Origin: Oscillospiraceae bacterium
GTDB taxonomy: Bacteria > Bacillota > Clostridia > Oscillospirales > Acutalibacteraceae
Direction of reading: 5' to 3'
Length of the DNA stretch: 19,903 nt
Assembly: GCA_022508705.1 (NCBI GenBank)
Contig: JAFLUO010000023.1
Coordinates: 1-19,903 of the forward strand
A model generated the notes under the pieces. That model was not told the origin of the DNA, did not search any database, and was given only the letters and a program-made list of their open reading frames with translations. Position numbers and translations under genes: made by a program. The stretch's first letter is position 1; every line of letters starts with the position of its first letter. Shown piece after piece: positions 14,168 to 19,903 of the stretch.

Positions 14168-14196
14168 AAATGGGACAGTTATTCTGTCCCATTTTT
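14168..14196 (+). terminator. Rho-independent terminator of the SOS-box gene
   Basis: AAATGGGACAG (14168-14178) pairs with CTGTCCCATTT (14184-14194) around a TTATT loop and ends in a T-run. The hairpin begins two bases after the stop codon of the 77-aa gene. Confidence 0.92.
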
Positions 14197-14376
14197 AATA
14201 ATATATATTTTATTATATATAGTATGAAAAACATATAAAAAAACAAAAGCGGTGCTTTTTATCTTGGAACACCAGGGTGAGTTGTGGATTTTTATGCGTT
14301 GTGACCACAATATATAGTGTATAAATTCCATATTTATAAAAATCTGTATTTTTTACAAATTTTTTCAAAAAAGTTC
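14197..14376. other. AT-rich spacer between the SOS gene and the S10 operon promoter
   Basis: No gene is seen. The stretch holds AT-repeat sequence near 14200-14220, a short AAAAGC/GCTTTT hairpin near 14245-14259 and a TTGTGG/CCACAA inverted repeat (14282-14287/14305-14310). None is strong enough to name. Confidence 0.5.
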
Positions 14377-14405
14377 TTGCAATTTCACTAAACGTATGGT
14401 AGAAT
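14377..14405 (+). promoter_or_regulatory. Promoter of the S10 operon
   Basis: TTGCAA (14377-14382), a 17-bp spacer and TAGAAT (14400-14405), with an A/T-rich upstream tract like an UP element. The predicted start is near 14412, about 309 nt before rpsJ. Confidence 0.8.
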
Positions 14406-14411
14406 ACTAAA

Positions 14412-14720
14412 GCATTCTGCGGGTATGGGCGTTTTATGCCCGGTCGTAGGTGCGATATGCGTTGAAGCGGTAGGTGGCTGTACATAAGATGCAGGGAATT
14501 ACCGCGGAGTATGTCTGATTTAAAATCGGGCGACCAATAGTGTTCTAAAACCGAAAGTGTGTCCACCCAACAGCACCTTTCGGCACTTGCAGGAACATTC
14601 TGCGCTTTTTTGCGCCGTCCGAAAAGATTTACCGCTTTTCGGTTTTTAAAATGGCATGGTTGAAACACCCGGCCAGGTTGCAAACAAAAAAGCGTGCCCA
14701 GTAATTTAGGAGGAAACAAA
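14412..14720 (+). promoter_or_regulatory. Structured 5' leader of the S10 operon, probable attenuator
   Basis: The leader is GC-richer than the surrounding spacer and full of inverted repeats: GGGC/GCCC (14427-14430/14438-14441), GCGGTA/TACCGC (14467-14472/14500-14505), CCGAAAG/CTTTCGG (14551-14557/14577-14583), GCGC/GCGC near 14602-14615, then an intrinsic terminator at 14619-14647. The two stem pairs CCGAAAG/CTTTCGG and CCGAAAAG/CTTTTCGG are close copies, so their arms could swap partners and make an antiterminator. S10 operons in gamma-proteobacteria are autoregulated by L4 binding to the leader; related leaders have been predicted in Firmicutes. That L4 is the ligand here is inference. 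Confidence 0.65.
14619..14647 (+). terminator. Leader terminator (attenuator) before rpsJ
   Basis: CCGAAAAG (14619-14626) pairs with CTTTTCGG (14635-14642), followed by TTTTT (14643-14647). It lies between the operon promoter and rpsJ, with no gene in front of it to terminate, so it is best explained as a conditional terminator. Confidence 0.7.
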
Positions 14721-15035
14721 ATGGCAGCAACAAAAGGTAAGAAAATCCGCATCAGACTTAAAGGCTACGACCATGACATCGTAGACAAGGCAGCAGAAAA
14801 GATCGTTGAAACTGCAAAGCGTACAGGCGCTCAGGTTTCAGGTCCCGTTCCGCTTCCCACGGAAATTGAGAAGGTTACAATCCTTCGTGCTACTCACAAG
14901 TACAAGGACAGCCGTGAACAGTTTGAGCAGAGAACACACAAAAGGCTTATCGACATTTTAAGACCCTCAAACAAAACTGTTGAGGCTCTTACACGTCTTG
15001 AGCTTCCCGCAGGCGTTGAAGTAGAAATTAAGTAA
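14721..15035 (+). CDS. rpsJ: 30S ribosomal protein S10
   Basis: S10 is a small-subunit head protein and, as NusE, an antitermination factor. The 104-aa product has the family signature around KIRIRLKGYDHDIVD (7-21), VSGPVPLPTE and THKYKDSREQFEQRTHKRLIDI. The start ATG 14721 follows TTTAGGAGG; an open frame back to 14694 lies in the leader and is rejected. It is the first gene of the operon behind the attenuator leader. A GTCGG-GAAA-CCGAC tetraloop hairpin (15068-15081) lies in the 70-base gap to rplC and may take part in mRNA processing or stability. Confidence 0.98.
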   Translation: MAATKGKKIRIRLKGYDHDIVDKAAEKIVETAKRTGAQVSGPVPLPTEIEKVTILRATHKYKDSREQFEQRTHKRLIDILRPSNKTVEALTRLELPAGVEVEIK

Positions 15036-15105
15036 TTTAATCTCGTAACGAAACGCTTTACGGTCAAGTCGGGAAACCGACCAATAACCAAAGGAGGAAA
15101 ATACA

Positions 15106-15735
15106 ATGAAAAAAGGTCTTATCGGTAAAAAAATCGGTATGACACAGCTTTTCGACGAAAAGGGTAAAGTAATCCCCGTAACAGTAGTTGAAGCTGGTCC
15201 CTGCACGGTAGTGCAGAAGAAAACCGTTGAGAACGATGGCTATGCCGCAGTTCAGATCGGTTTCGGTGACGTTAAAGTTCAGAGAGTGAACAAGCCTCAG
15301 GCAGGTCACTTCAAGAAGGCTGACGTTGCTCCCAAAAAGGTTCTCAGAGAATTCAGACTTGAGGACACAGATTCAGTTAATGTAGGCGATGTATTAAAGG
15401 CTGACACATTTGCAACAGGCGACAGAGTTGACGTTGTCGGTACCAGCAAAGGTAAGGGTACAGCAGGTGCTATTAAGCGCTGGAACTTCTCCAGACTTAA
15501 AGAAACCCACGGTACAGGTCCCGTTGCAAGACACGCAGGTTCTTTGGGCGCTTGCTCAGATCCGTCACGAGTATTCAAGGGAAAGAAGCTGGCAGGTCAC
15601 CTCGGTGCAGAGAGAGTTACTGTTCAGAACCTTGACATCGTAAAAGTAGATGCTGAAAACAATCTTATCGCAATCAAGGGCGCTATTCCCGGCCCCAAGG
15701 GCGGTATCGTAGTCATTAAAGACACTGTTAAATAA
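15106..15735 (+). CDS. rplC: 50S ribosomal protein L3
   Basis: L3 binds 23S rRNA early in assembly and reaches toward the peptidyl transferase centre. The 209-aa product starts MKKGLIGKKIGMTQLFDEKG and has the conserved loop GTGPVARHAGSLGACSDPSRVFKGKKLAGHLG at about 139-170 as the rRNA-binding finger. The position of the methylated glutamine of E. coli L3 is not glutamine here. ATG follows AAAGGAGG. Length is normal. Confidence 0.98.
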   Translation: MKKGLIGKKIGMTQLFDEKGKVIPVTVVEAGPCTVVQKKTVENDGYAAVQIGFGDVKVQRVNKPQAGHFKKADVAPKKVLREFRLEDTDSVNVGDVLKADTFATGDRVDVVGTSKGKGTAGAIKRWNFSRLKETHGTGPVARHAGSLGACSDPSRVFKGKKLAGHLGAERVTVQNLDIVKVDAENNLIAIKGAIPGPKGGIVVIKDTVK

Positions 15736-15755
15736 TCAGAAAGGAGTTGAAAGAA

Positions 15756-16379
15756 ATGGCTAAATTATCAGTACTTGATATGAAAGGCAAGAAGGTATCT
15801 GACATTGAATTGAGCGACGGCATTTTCGCTATTGAGCCCAATATGTCCGCTATGCATCTTGTTGTAGTAAATTACTTGGCAAATCAGCGCCAGGGCACTC
15901 AGTCAACTCTCACTCGTTCTGAGGTGTCAGGCGGCGGTAAAAAGCCATGGCGTCAAAAGGGAACAGGCCGTGCAAGACAGGGCTCAACAAGAGCTCCCCA
16001 GTGGTACCACGGCGGTATCGCACTCGGCCCGAAGCCCAGAGATTACGGCTTCTCAATAAACAAAAAGGTAAGAAGACTTGCTATGAAGTCTGCTCTTTCA
16101 TCAAAGGTTGCGGCTGACGAGATGATCGTTCTTGACTCTCTCGAGATGGATGCAATCAAGACAAAGGATGTTGTTGCAGTTCTTTCCGCTATCGGCGCAG
16201 GCAAGAAAACTCTTATCGTTCTTCCTGAGAAAAACGATGTTATCTACAAGAGTGCAAGAAACATTGCAGGTGTTAAGACAACACTCGTTAGCACTCTTAA
16301 CGTATATGACATTCTTAACTGCGACAAAATCGTAGTTCTCAAGGATGCAGCTTCCAATATCGAGGAGGTATACGCATAA
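15756..16379 (+). CDS. rplD: 50S ribosomal protein L4
   Basis: L4 lines the exit tunnel and in some bacteria represses its own operon through the leader. The 207-aa product contains the extended loop with KKPWRQKGTGRARQGSTRAP, typical of the family. The start is ATG 15756, nine bases after AAAGGAG; an in-frame TTG at 15747 lies in the ribosome binding region and is rejected. Its stop codon overlaps the rplW start by one base. As the operon has an attenuator-like leader, L4 is the prime candidate regulator. Confidence 0.97.
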   Translation: MAKLSVLDMKGKKVSDIELSDGIFAIEPNMSAMHLVVVNYLANQRQGTQSTLTRSEVSGGGKKPWRQKGTGRARQGSTRAPQWYHGGIALGPKPRDYGFSINKKVRRLAMKSALSSKVAADEMIVLDSLEMDAIKTKDVVAVLSAIGAGKKTLIVLPEKNDVIYKSARNIAGVKTTLVSTLNVYDILNCDKIVVLKDAASNIEEVYA

Positions 16380-16672
16380 TGAAACTTGCACAGGAAATCA
16401 TTCTCGCACCCGTTATCACAGAAGAAAGCATGATGGGCGTTGCAGATAAGAAGTATGCATTCAAGGTTGCAAAGGACGCAACTAAGATTGACATCAAAAA
16501 GGCTGTTGAACAGCTTTTCGGTGTAAAGGTTGAAAAGGTTAACACATTAAATGTTAAAGGTCACCTTCGCCGTTACGGCCGTTTTGAAGGCTACACATCA
16601 GCTTGGAAAAAGGCTATTGTTACTCTTACAGAGGATTCCAAGACAATCGAATTCTTCGATGGTATGATGTAA
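16379..16672 (+). CDS. rplW: 50S ribosomal protein L23
   Basis: L23 sits at the tunnel exit and is a docking site for trigger factor and SRP. The 97-aa product begins MKLAQEIILAPVITEESM and holds KYAFKVAKDATKIDIKKAVEQLFGVKVEKVNT, the family core. The start overlaps the rplD stop by one base, so it is translationally coupled. A structured spacer of about 105 bases follows before rplB, whereas most other gaps in the operon are short. Confidence 0.97.
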   Translation: MKLAQEIILAPVITEESMMGVADKKYAFKVAKDATKIDIKKAVEQLFGVKVEKVNTLNVKGHLRRYGRFEGYTSAWKKAIVTLTEDSKTIEFFDGMM

Positions 16673-16676
16673 TAAC

Positions 16677-16743
16677 TACGGGCGGTAAGGTATGGAGTTT
16701 CGACATACTCCGCAAAGCTTCCCGTAAGGCAGTAAAAACTGCC
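16677..16743 (+). promoter_or_regulatory. Structured spacer between rplW and rplB
   Basis: An outer pair, TACGGG (16677-16682) with CCCGTA (16721-16726), encloses a GGAGT/ACTCC stem. It is followed at once by a perfect GGCAGT-AAAA-ACTGCC hairpin (16728-16743). No T-run follows, so it is not a clear terminator; mRNA processing or a protein-binding element is more likely. The rest of the spacer carries only the rplB ribosome binding site. Confidence 0.5.
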
Positions 16744-16777
16744 CTCCCCAAACAAAACAGATAAGGAGTTGAAAGAA

Positions 16778-17611
16778 ATGTCGATTAAAGTCTTTAAGCC
16801 GACAACAAACGGCAGACGTAATATGTCGGTTACAGATTATTCCGAGCTTTCAAAGGTCGCTCCTGAGAGAAGTCTTCTTGCTCCTCTTAAGAAGAATGCA
16901 GGCCGTAACAGCTACGGAAGAATTACAGTTCGTCACAAGGGTGGCGGAAACCGCAGAAAATATCGTATTATCGACTTCAAGAGAGATAAGACAGATATTT
17001 CAGCAACAGTATTAACAGTAGAGTACGATCCCAACAGATCAGCTCATATCGCTCTCATTCAGTATGAAGACGGCGAAAAGAGATACATTCTCGCTCCCGT
17101 TGGTCTCAAGGTTGGCGATAAGGTTGAAGCAGGCGCAGGCGCTGACATTAAGCCCGGCAACGCACTTCCCCTTACAAACATCCCCACAGGTACATTCGTA
17201 CACAACGTAGAGCTTTACCCCGGCAGAGGCGGTCAGTTAGCAAGAGCAGCAGGTAATGCAGCACAGCTTATGGCTAAAGAGAACGGCAACGCTCTTTTAA
17301 GACTTCCTTCAGGCGAGCTTAGAAATGTTCCCGCACTTTGCATGGCAACAGTCGGAACAGTAGGCAATACAGATCATGAAAACGTTAAGATCGGTAAAGC
17401 AGGCCGTACACGTCACATGGGCATCAGACCGACAGTTCGCGGTTCTGTAATGAACCCGAATGATCACCCCCACGGCGGTGGTGAAGGTAAGTCACCCGTT
17501 GGCCGTCCCGGTCCCTGCACACCTTGGGGCAAGCCCGCTCTTGGTTATAAGACAAGAGATAAGAAGAAGGCTTCCAACAAGATGATCGTTAAACGTCGTA
17601 ACGCTAAATAA
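16778..17611 (+). CDS. rplB: 50S ribosomal protein L2
   Basis: L2 is needed for subunit joining and supports the peptidyl transferase centre. The 277-aa product starts MSIKVFKPTTNGRRNMSV and contains GRNSYGRITVRHKGGGNRRKYR and, near the C-terminus, GSVMNPNDHPHGGGEGKSPVGRPGP with the conserved histidine equivalent to the one near the catalytic centre. ATG 16778 lies nine bases after AAGGAG; the in-frame TTG at 16769 is rejected. Confidence 0.98.
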   Translation: MSIKVFKPTTNGRRNMSVTDYSELSKVAPERSLLAPLKKNAGRNSYGRITVRHKGGGNRRKYRIIDFKRDKTDISATVLTVEYDPNRSAHIALIQYEDGEKRYILAPVGLKVGDKVEAGAGADIKPGNALPLTNIPTGTFVHNVELYPGRGGQLARAAGNAAQLMAKENGNALLRLPSGELRNVPALCMATVGTVGNTDHENVKIGKAGRTRHMGIRPTVRGSVMNPNDHPHGGGEGKSPVGRPGPCTPWGKPALGYKTRDKKKASNKMIVKRRNAK

Positions 17612-17631
17612 TCGGAAAGGAGCTGTTAAAA

Positions 17632-17913
17632 TTGAGTAGAAGTACTAAAAAAGGACCTTATGTTGCAGAAAGCCTTATGAAGAAGGTTCTTGAAATGAAC
17701 AAAAACGGCGAGAAAATCGTTGTAAAAACTTGGAGCCGCAGCTCAACAATTTTTCCGGATTTCGTAGGTCATACTTTCGCAGTTCATGACGGCAGAAAGC
17801 ATGTTCCGGTTTATGTTACCGAGGATATGGTAGGTCACAAGCTCGGTGAGTTCGCTCCCACAAGAACATTTAAGGGCCATGCAGGCTCAAAGACATCAAA
17901 CAACGGTAAATAA
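17632..17913 (+). CDS. rpsS: 30S ribosomal protein S19
   Basis: S19 forms a complex with S13 in the small-subunit head. The 93-aa product begins MSRSTKKGPYVAESLMKKVL and contains KTWSRSSTIFPDFVGHTFAVHDGRKHVPVYVTEDMVGHKLGEFAPTR as two overlapping family blocks. The start is TTG at 17632, which encodes the first residue of the conserved N-terminus, nine bases after AAAGGAG. No in-frame ATG lies near it. A TTG start in a very highly expressed gene is uncommon. Confidence 0.97.
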   Translation: MSRSTKKGPYVAESLMKKVLEMNKNGEKIVVKTWSRSSTIFPDFVGHTFAVHDGRKHVPVYVTEDMVGHKLGEFAPTRTFKGHAGSKTSNNGK

Positions 17914-17935
17914 GTCGAAAGGAGTGTATTAAATA

Positions 17936-18271
17936 ATGGAAGCAACAGCAAAGGCAACTTATGTGCGCATTGCACCTCGTAAGGTAAAGATTGTTCTTGA
18001 CCTTATCAGAAATAAGCCCTGCGATGAAGCTATGGCAATTCTCAAATACACACCTAAGGCTGCGTGTGAACCGCTTGAGAAGCTTTTGAAGTCAGCTATG
18101 GCAAATGCAGAAAACAATTATAATATGGATTCTTCAAGACTCTATGTTTCATATTGCTCAGTAGATCAGGGTCCCACTCTCAAGAGAATCAGACCCCGCG
18201 CTCAGGGCAGAGCTTACAGAATCAACAAGAAGACATCACACATCACACTTACCGTTAAGGAAGCGGAATAA
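17936..18271 (+). CDS. rplV: 50S ribosomal protein L22
   Basis: L22 has a globular rRNA-binding part and a long hairpin that reaches the exit tunnel. The 111-aa product shows YVRIAPRKVKIVLDLIRNK (9-27) and the tunnel hairpin region with GPTLKRIRPRAQGRAYRINK near 82-101, as in the family. The ATG follows AAAGGAG. Length is normal. Confidence 0.97.
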   Translation: MEATAKATYVRIAPRKVKIVLDLIRNKPCDEAMAILKYTPKAACEPLEKLLKSAMANAENNYNMDSSRLYVSYCSVDQGPTLKRIRPRAQGRAYRINKKTSHITLTVKEAE

Positions 18272-18292
18272 TCGAGGAGGAGGAAAAGTTAA

Positions 18293-18964
18293 ATGGGCCA
18301 GAAAGTTAATCCGACCGGTTTAAGAATCGGTGTTATTAAAAACTGGGAATCACGTTGGTATGCTGACAAGAAAGATTTTGCTGATACTCTTGTTTCAGAC
18401 TACAATCTTCGTGAATATCTCCTTGAAACACTTGCTCCTGCCGGTGTTCCTAAGGTAGAAATCGAAAGAGATGCTAAGCGTGTACGCATTAACATCCACT
18501 GCGCAAAGCCCGGTATGGTTATAGGCCGTCAGGGTGCAGAAATTGAAAGACTTAAAGAAATTTGCAAGAAAAAGCTCGGCGGCGACAAAGAAGTTTTCAT
18601 CAATATTGTTGAAATCAAGCAGCCCGACCTTGACGCACAGCTCGTTGCAGAGAACATTGCTTCACAGCTTGAAAGAAGAATTTCTTTCAGACGTGCTCTT
18701 AAGCAGTCAATCGGCAGAACAATGAGACTCGGCGCCCGTGGTATTAAGGTTCAGGTTAGCGGCCGTGTAGGCGGCGCTGAAATTGCCCGTACAGAGCGTT
18801 ATCATGAGGGTACAATTCCGCTTCAGACAATCCGTGCTGACATTGACTACGGTTTTGCAGAGGCAAAGACAACCTACGGCCGTCTTGGTGTTAAGGTTTG
18901 GATCTACAACGGCGAGGTTCTTCATGAAAACCGTAAGCACAGCAAGGAAGGAGGCACAAAATAA
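18293..18964 (+). CDS. rpsC: 30S ribosomal protein S3
   Basis: S3 lines the mRNA entry tunnel. The 223-aa product has the N-terminal MGQKVNPTGLRIGVI block, the KH type 2 domain with PGMVIGRQGAEIERL, and the C-terminal block QSIGRTMRLGARGIKVQVSGRVGGAEIARTE. The ATG lies after GAGGAGGAGG. Its TAA overlaps the rplP start by one base. Confidence 0.98.
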   Translation: MGQKVNPTGLRIGVIKNWESRWYADKKDFADTLVSDYNLREYLLETLAPAGVPKVEIERDAKRVRINIHCAKPGMVIGRQGAEIERLKEICKKKLGGDKEVFINIVEIKQPDLDAQLVAENIASQLERRISFRRALKQSIGRTMRLGARGIKVQVSGRVGGAEIARTERYHEGTIPLQTIRADIDYGFAEAKTTYGRLGVKVWIYNGEVLHENRKHSKEGGTK

Positions 18965-19395
18965 TGCTTTTACCGAAAAGAGTAAAATACCGCAGAGTCC
19001 AGAGAGGACGTTTGACCGGTAAGGCTTCCAGAGGCACAAAGGTTACTTACGGTGAGTATGGTCTTGTGGCTCTTGAACCTGCTTGGATTAAATCAAACCA
19101 GATTGAGGCAGCCCGTATTGCTATGACAAGATACATCAAGCGTGGCGGTCAGGTTTGGATCAAAATATTCCCCGATAAGCCGATTACAGAGAAGCCTGCT
19201 GAAACTCGAATGGGTTCAGGTAAAGGTTCTCCGGAATATTGGGTAGCAGTCGTTAAGCCCGGCCGTGTTATGTTCGAGATCGCAGGTGTTCCCGAAGAGA
19301 CAGCACGTGAGGCTATGCGTCTTGCAGCAAACAAGCTTCCGATTAAGTGCAAGTTTGTAACTAAAGCAGAACAAGAACAGGGTGGTGAGCAGTAA
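18964..19395 (+). CDS. rplP: 50S ribosomal protein L16
   Basis: L16 helps position tRNA at the A site. The 143-aa product starts MLLPKRVKYRRVQRGRLTGK and contains the family signatures PAWIKSNQIEAARIAMTRYIKRGGQVWIKIFPDKP and GSGKGSPEYWVAVVKPG, here given as parts of longer conserved runs. The ATG overlaps the rpsC stop and its TAA overlaps the rpmC start, so the three genes are coupled. Confidence 0.98.
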   Translation: MLLPKRVKYRRVQRGRLTGKASRGTKVTYGEYGLVALEPAWIKSNQIEAARIAMTRYIKRGGQVWIKIFPDKPITEKPAETRMGSGKGSPEYWVAVVKPGRVMFEIAGVPEETAREAMRLAANKLPIKCKFVTKAEQEQGGEQ

Positions 19396-19598
19396 TGAAA
19401 GCAAGTGAGTTAAGAAAACTTTCCGCCAAAGAGTTGGATGCTAAACTCTTAGAGTTAAAAGATGAGCTTTTCAAGCTTCGTTTTCAGGAAGCCATCAACC
19501 AACTCGAAAATCCGATGCGTATCAGTGCCGTTAAAAAAGACATTGCACGAGTAAAGACAGTTATTCGTGACATTGAGCTTCACGGCACCGATGCTTAA
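19395..19598 (+). CDS. rpmC: 50S ribosomal protein L29
   Basis: L29 is a small two-helix protein near the tunnel exit. The 67-aa product begins MKASELRKLSAKELDAKLLE and has the characteristic LKDELFKLRFQEAINQLENPMRI helix. The start overlaps the rplP stop. Confidence 0.97.
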   Translation: MKASELRKLSAKELDAKLLELKDELFKLRFQEAINQLENPMRISAVKKDIARVKTVIRDIELHGTDA

Positions 19599-19618
19599 AG
19601 GTAAGGAGGGCGTTCAAA

Positions 19619-19873
19619 ATGGAAAGAAACCTCAGAAAAACACAGGTTGGTATCGTAACAAGCGATAAGATGGATAAAACAGTCGTTGTAACAATCAAGG
19701 ACAGAGTTAAGCATCCGCTTTACAGCAAAATCGTTAACAGAACCGTTAAAGTAAAGGCTCATGACGAAAATAACGAATGCGGTATCGGCGACAGAGTATT
19801 ATTGATGGAAACACGTCCTATGTCTAAGGACAAGAGATGGCGTGTAGTTGAAATTATCGAGAAAGCAAAGTAA
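19619..19873 (+). CDS. rpsQ: 30S ribosomal protein S17
   Basis: S17 is a primary 16S rRNA-binding protein with an OB fold. The 84-aa product begins MERNLRKTQVGIVTSDKMDK and contains KTVVVTIKDRVKHPLYSKIV and GDRVLLMETRPMSKDKRWRV, typical of the family. The ATG is preceded by a GGAGG element. Confidence 0.97.
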   Translation: MERNLRKTQVGIVTSDKMDKTVVVTIKDRVKHPLYSKIVNRTVKVKAHDENNECGIGDRVLLMETRPMSKDKRWRVVEIIEKAK

Positions 19874-19891
19874 TTAAAGGAGGCAATCATT

Positions 19892-19903
19892 GTGATACAG
19901 CAG
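19892..19903 (+). CDS. rplN: 50S ribosomal protein L14, first codons only
   Basis: After AAAGGAGG, a GTG start at 19892 opens GTG-ATA-CAG-CAG (MIQQ), the usual L14 N-terminus, and the gene order after rpsQ calls for rplN. It is cut by the window edge after four codons. Confidence 0.8.

Noticed and set aside
14213..14752. Minus-strand open frame of 179 codons opposite the S10 leader
   Set aside because: It begins inside rpsJ on the opposite strand, has no ribosome binding site and no recognisable domain. The plus strand here has a promoter, structured leader and terminator that explain the sequence better.

Overview
The window reads as chromosomal DNA from a low- to mid-GC anaerobic member of the Clostridia, probably a gut-type Oscillospirales/Ruminococcaceae relative (inference). 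The reasons are strong GGAGG ribosome binding sites, sigma-A type promoters in AT-rich gaps, a clostridial-order Rnf operon (rnfCDGEAB preceded by apbE, a NusG-domain-II gene and a Gx-transporter gene), a Bacillus/Clostridium-type LexA box, and a standard S10 ribosomal protein operon. No tRNA, rRNA, CRISPR array, insertion sequence or phage gene was seen.

Layout. (1) 1-371, minus: 5' part of a HemL-like class-III aminotransferase gene with a near-consensus promoter, a dyad over the start of transcription, and two nearly identical palindromes 53 bp apart upstream. (2) 660-1775, minus: an iron-dependent alcohol dehydrogenase, transcribed divergently from (3) the rnf operon, 1945-8890, plus: apbE, NusG-II protein, Gx transporter, rnfC, D, G, E, A, B, closed by a strong terminator. 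Rnf couples ferredoxin:NAD+ electron transfer to an ion gradient; ApbE attaches the covalent FMN groups to RnfD and RnfG.

(4) 8946-9585 is an intergenic stretch that is not empty. On the minus strand it carries a TTGACA/TATTAT promoter, a 35-codon small gene with a strong ribosome binding site, and a 16-bp perfect stem enclosing a loop that is rich in C-runs on that strand. This looks like an undescribed peptide-coding or dual-function small RNA and is the most novel item in the window. (5) 9586-12236, plus: an MFS/GPH-like transporter, a GC-rich double-hairpin repeat, and a stand-alone E2-type acyltransferase without a lipoyl domain. (6) 12318-13613, minus: an XRE regulator with a single membrane span and an outer C-terminal domain. 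(7) 13933-14166, plus: an unrecognised 77-aa protein whose promoter is covered by a perfect LexA (SOS) operator.

(8) 14377-19903, plus: the S10 operon (rpsJ, rplC, rplD, rplW, rplB, rpsS, rplV, rpsC, rplP, rpmC, rpsQ, start of rplN). It is preceded by a leader of about 300 nt that ends in an intrinsic terminator before rpsJ, which points to transcription attenuation of the operon, possibly by L4. All functional names rest on motifs and gene order read by eye; no database search was run.
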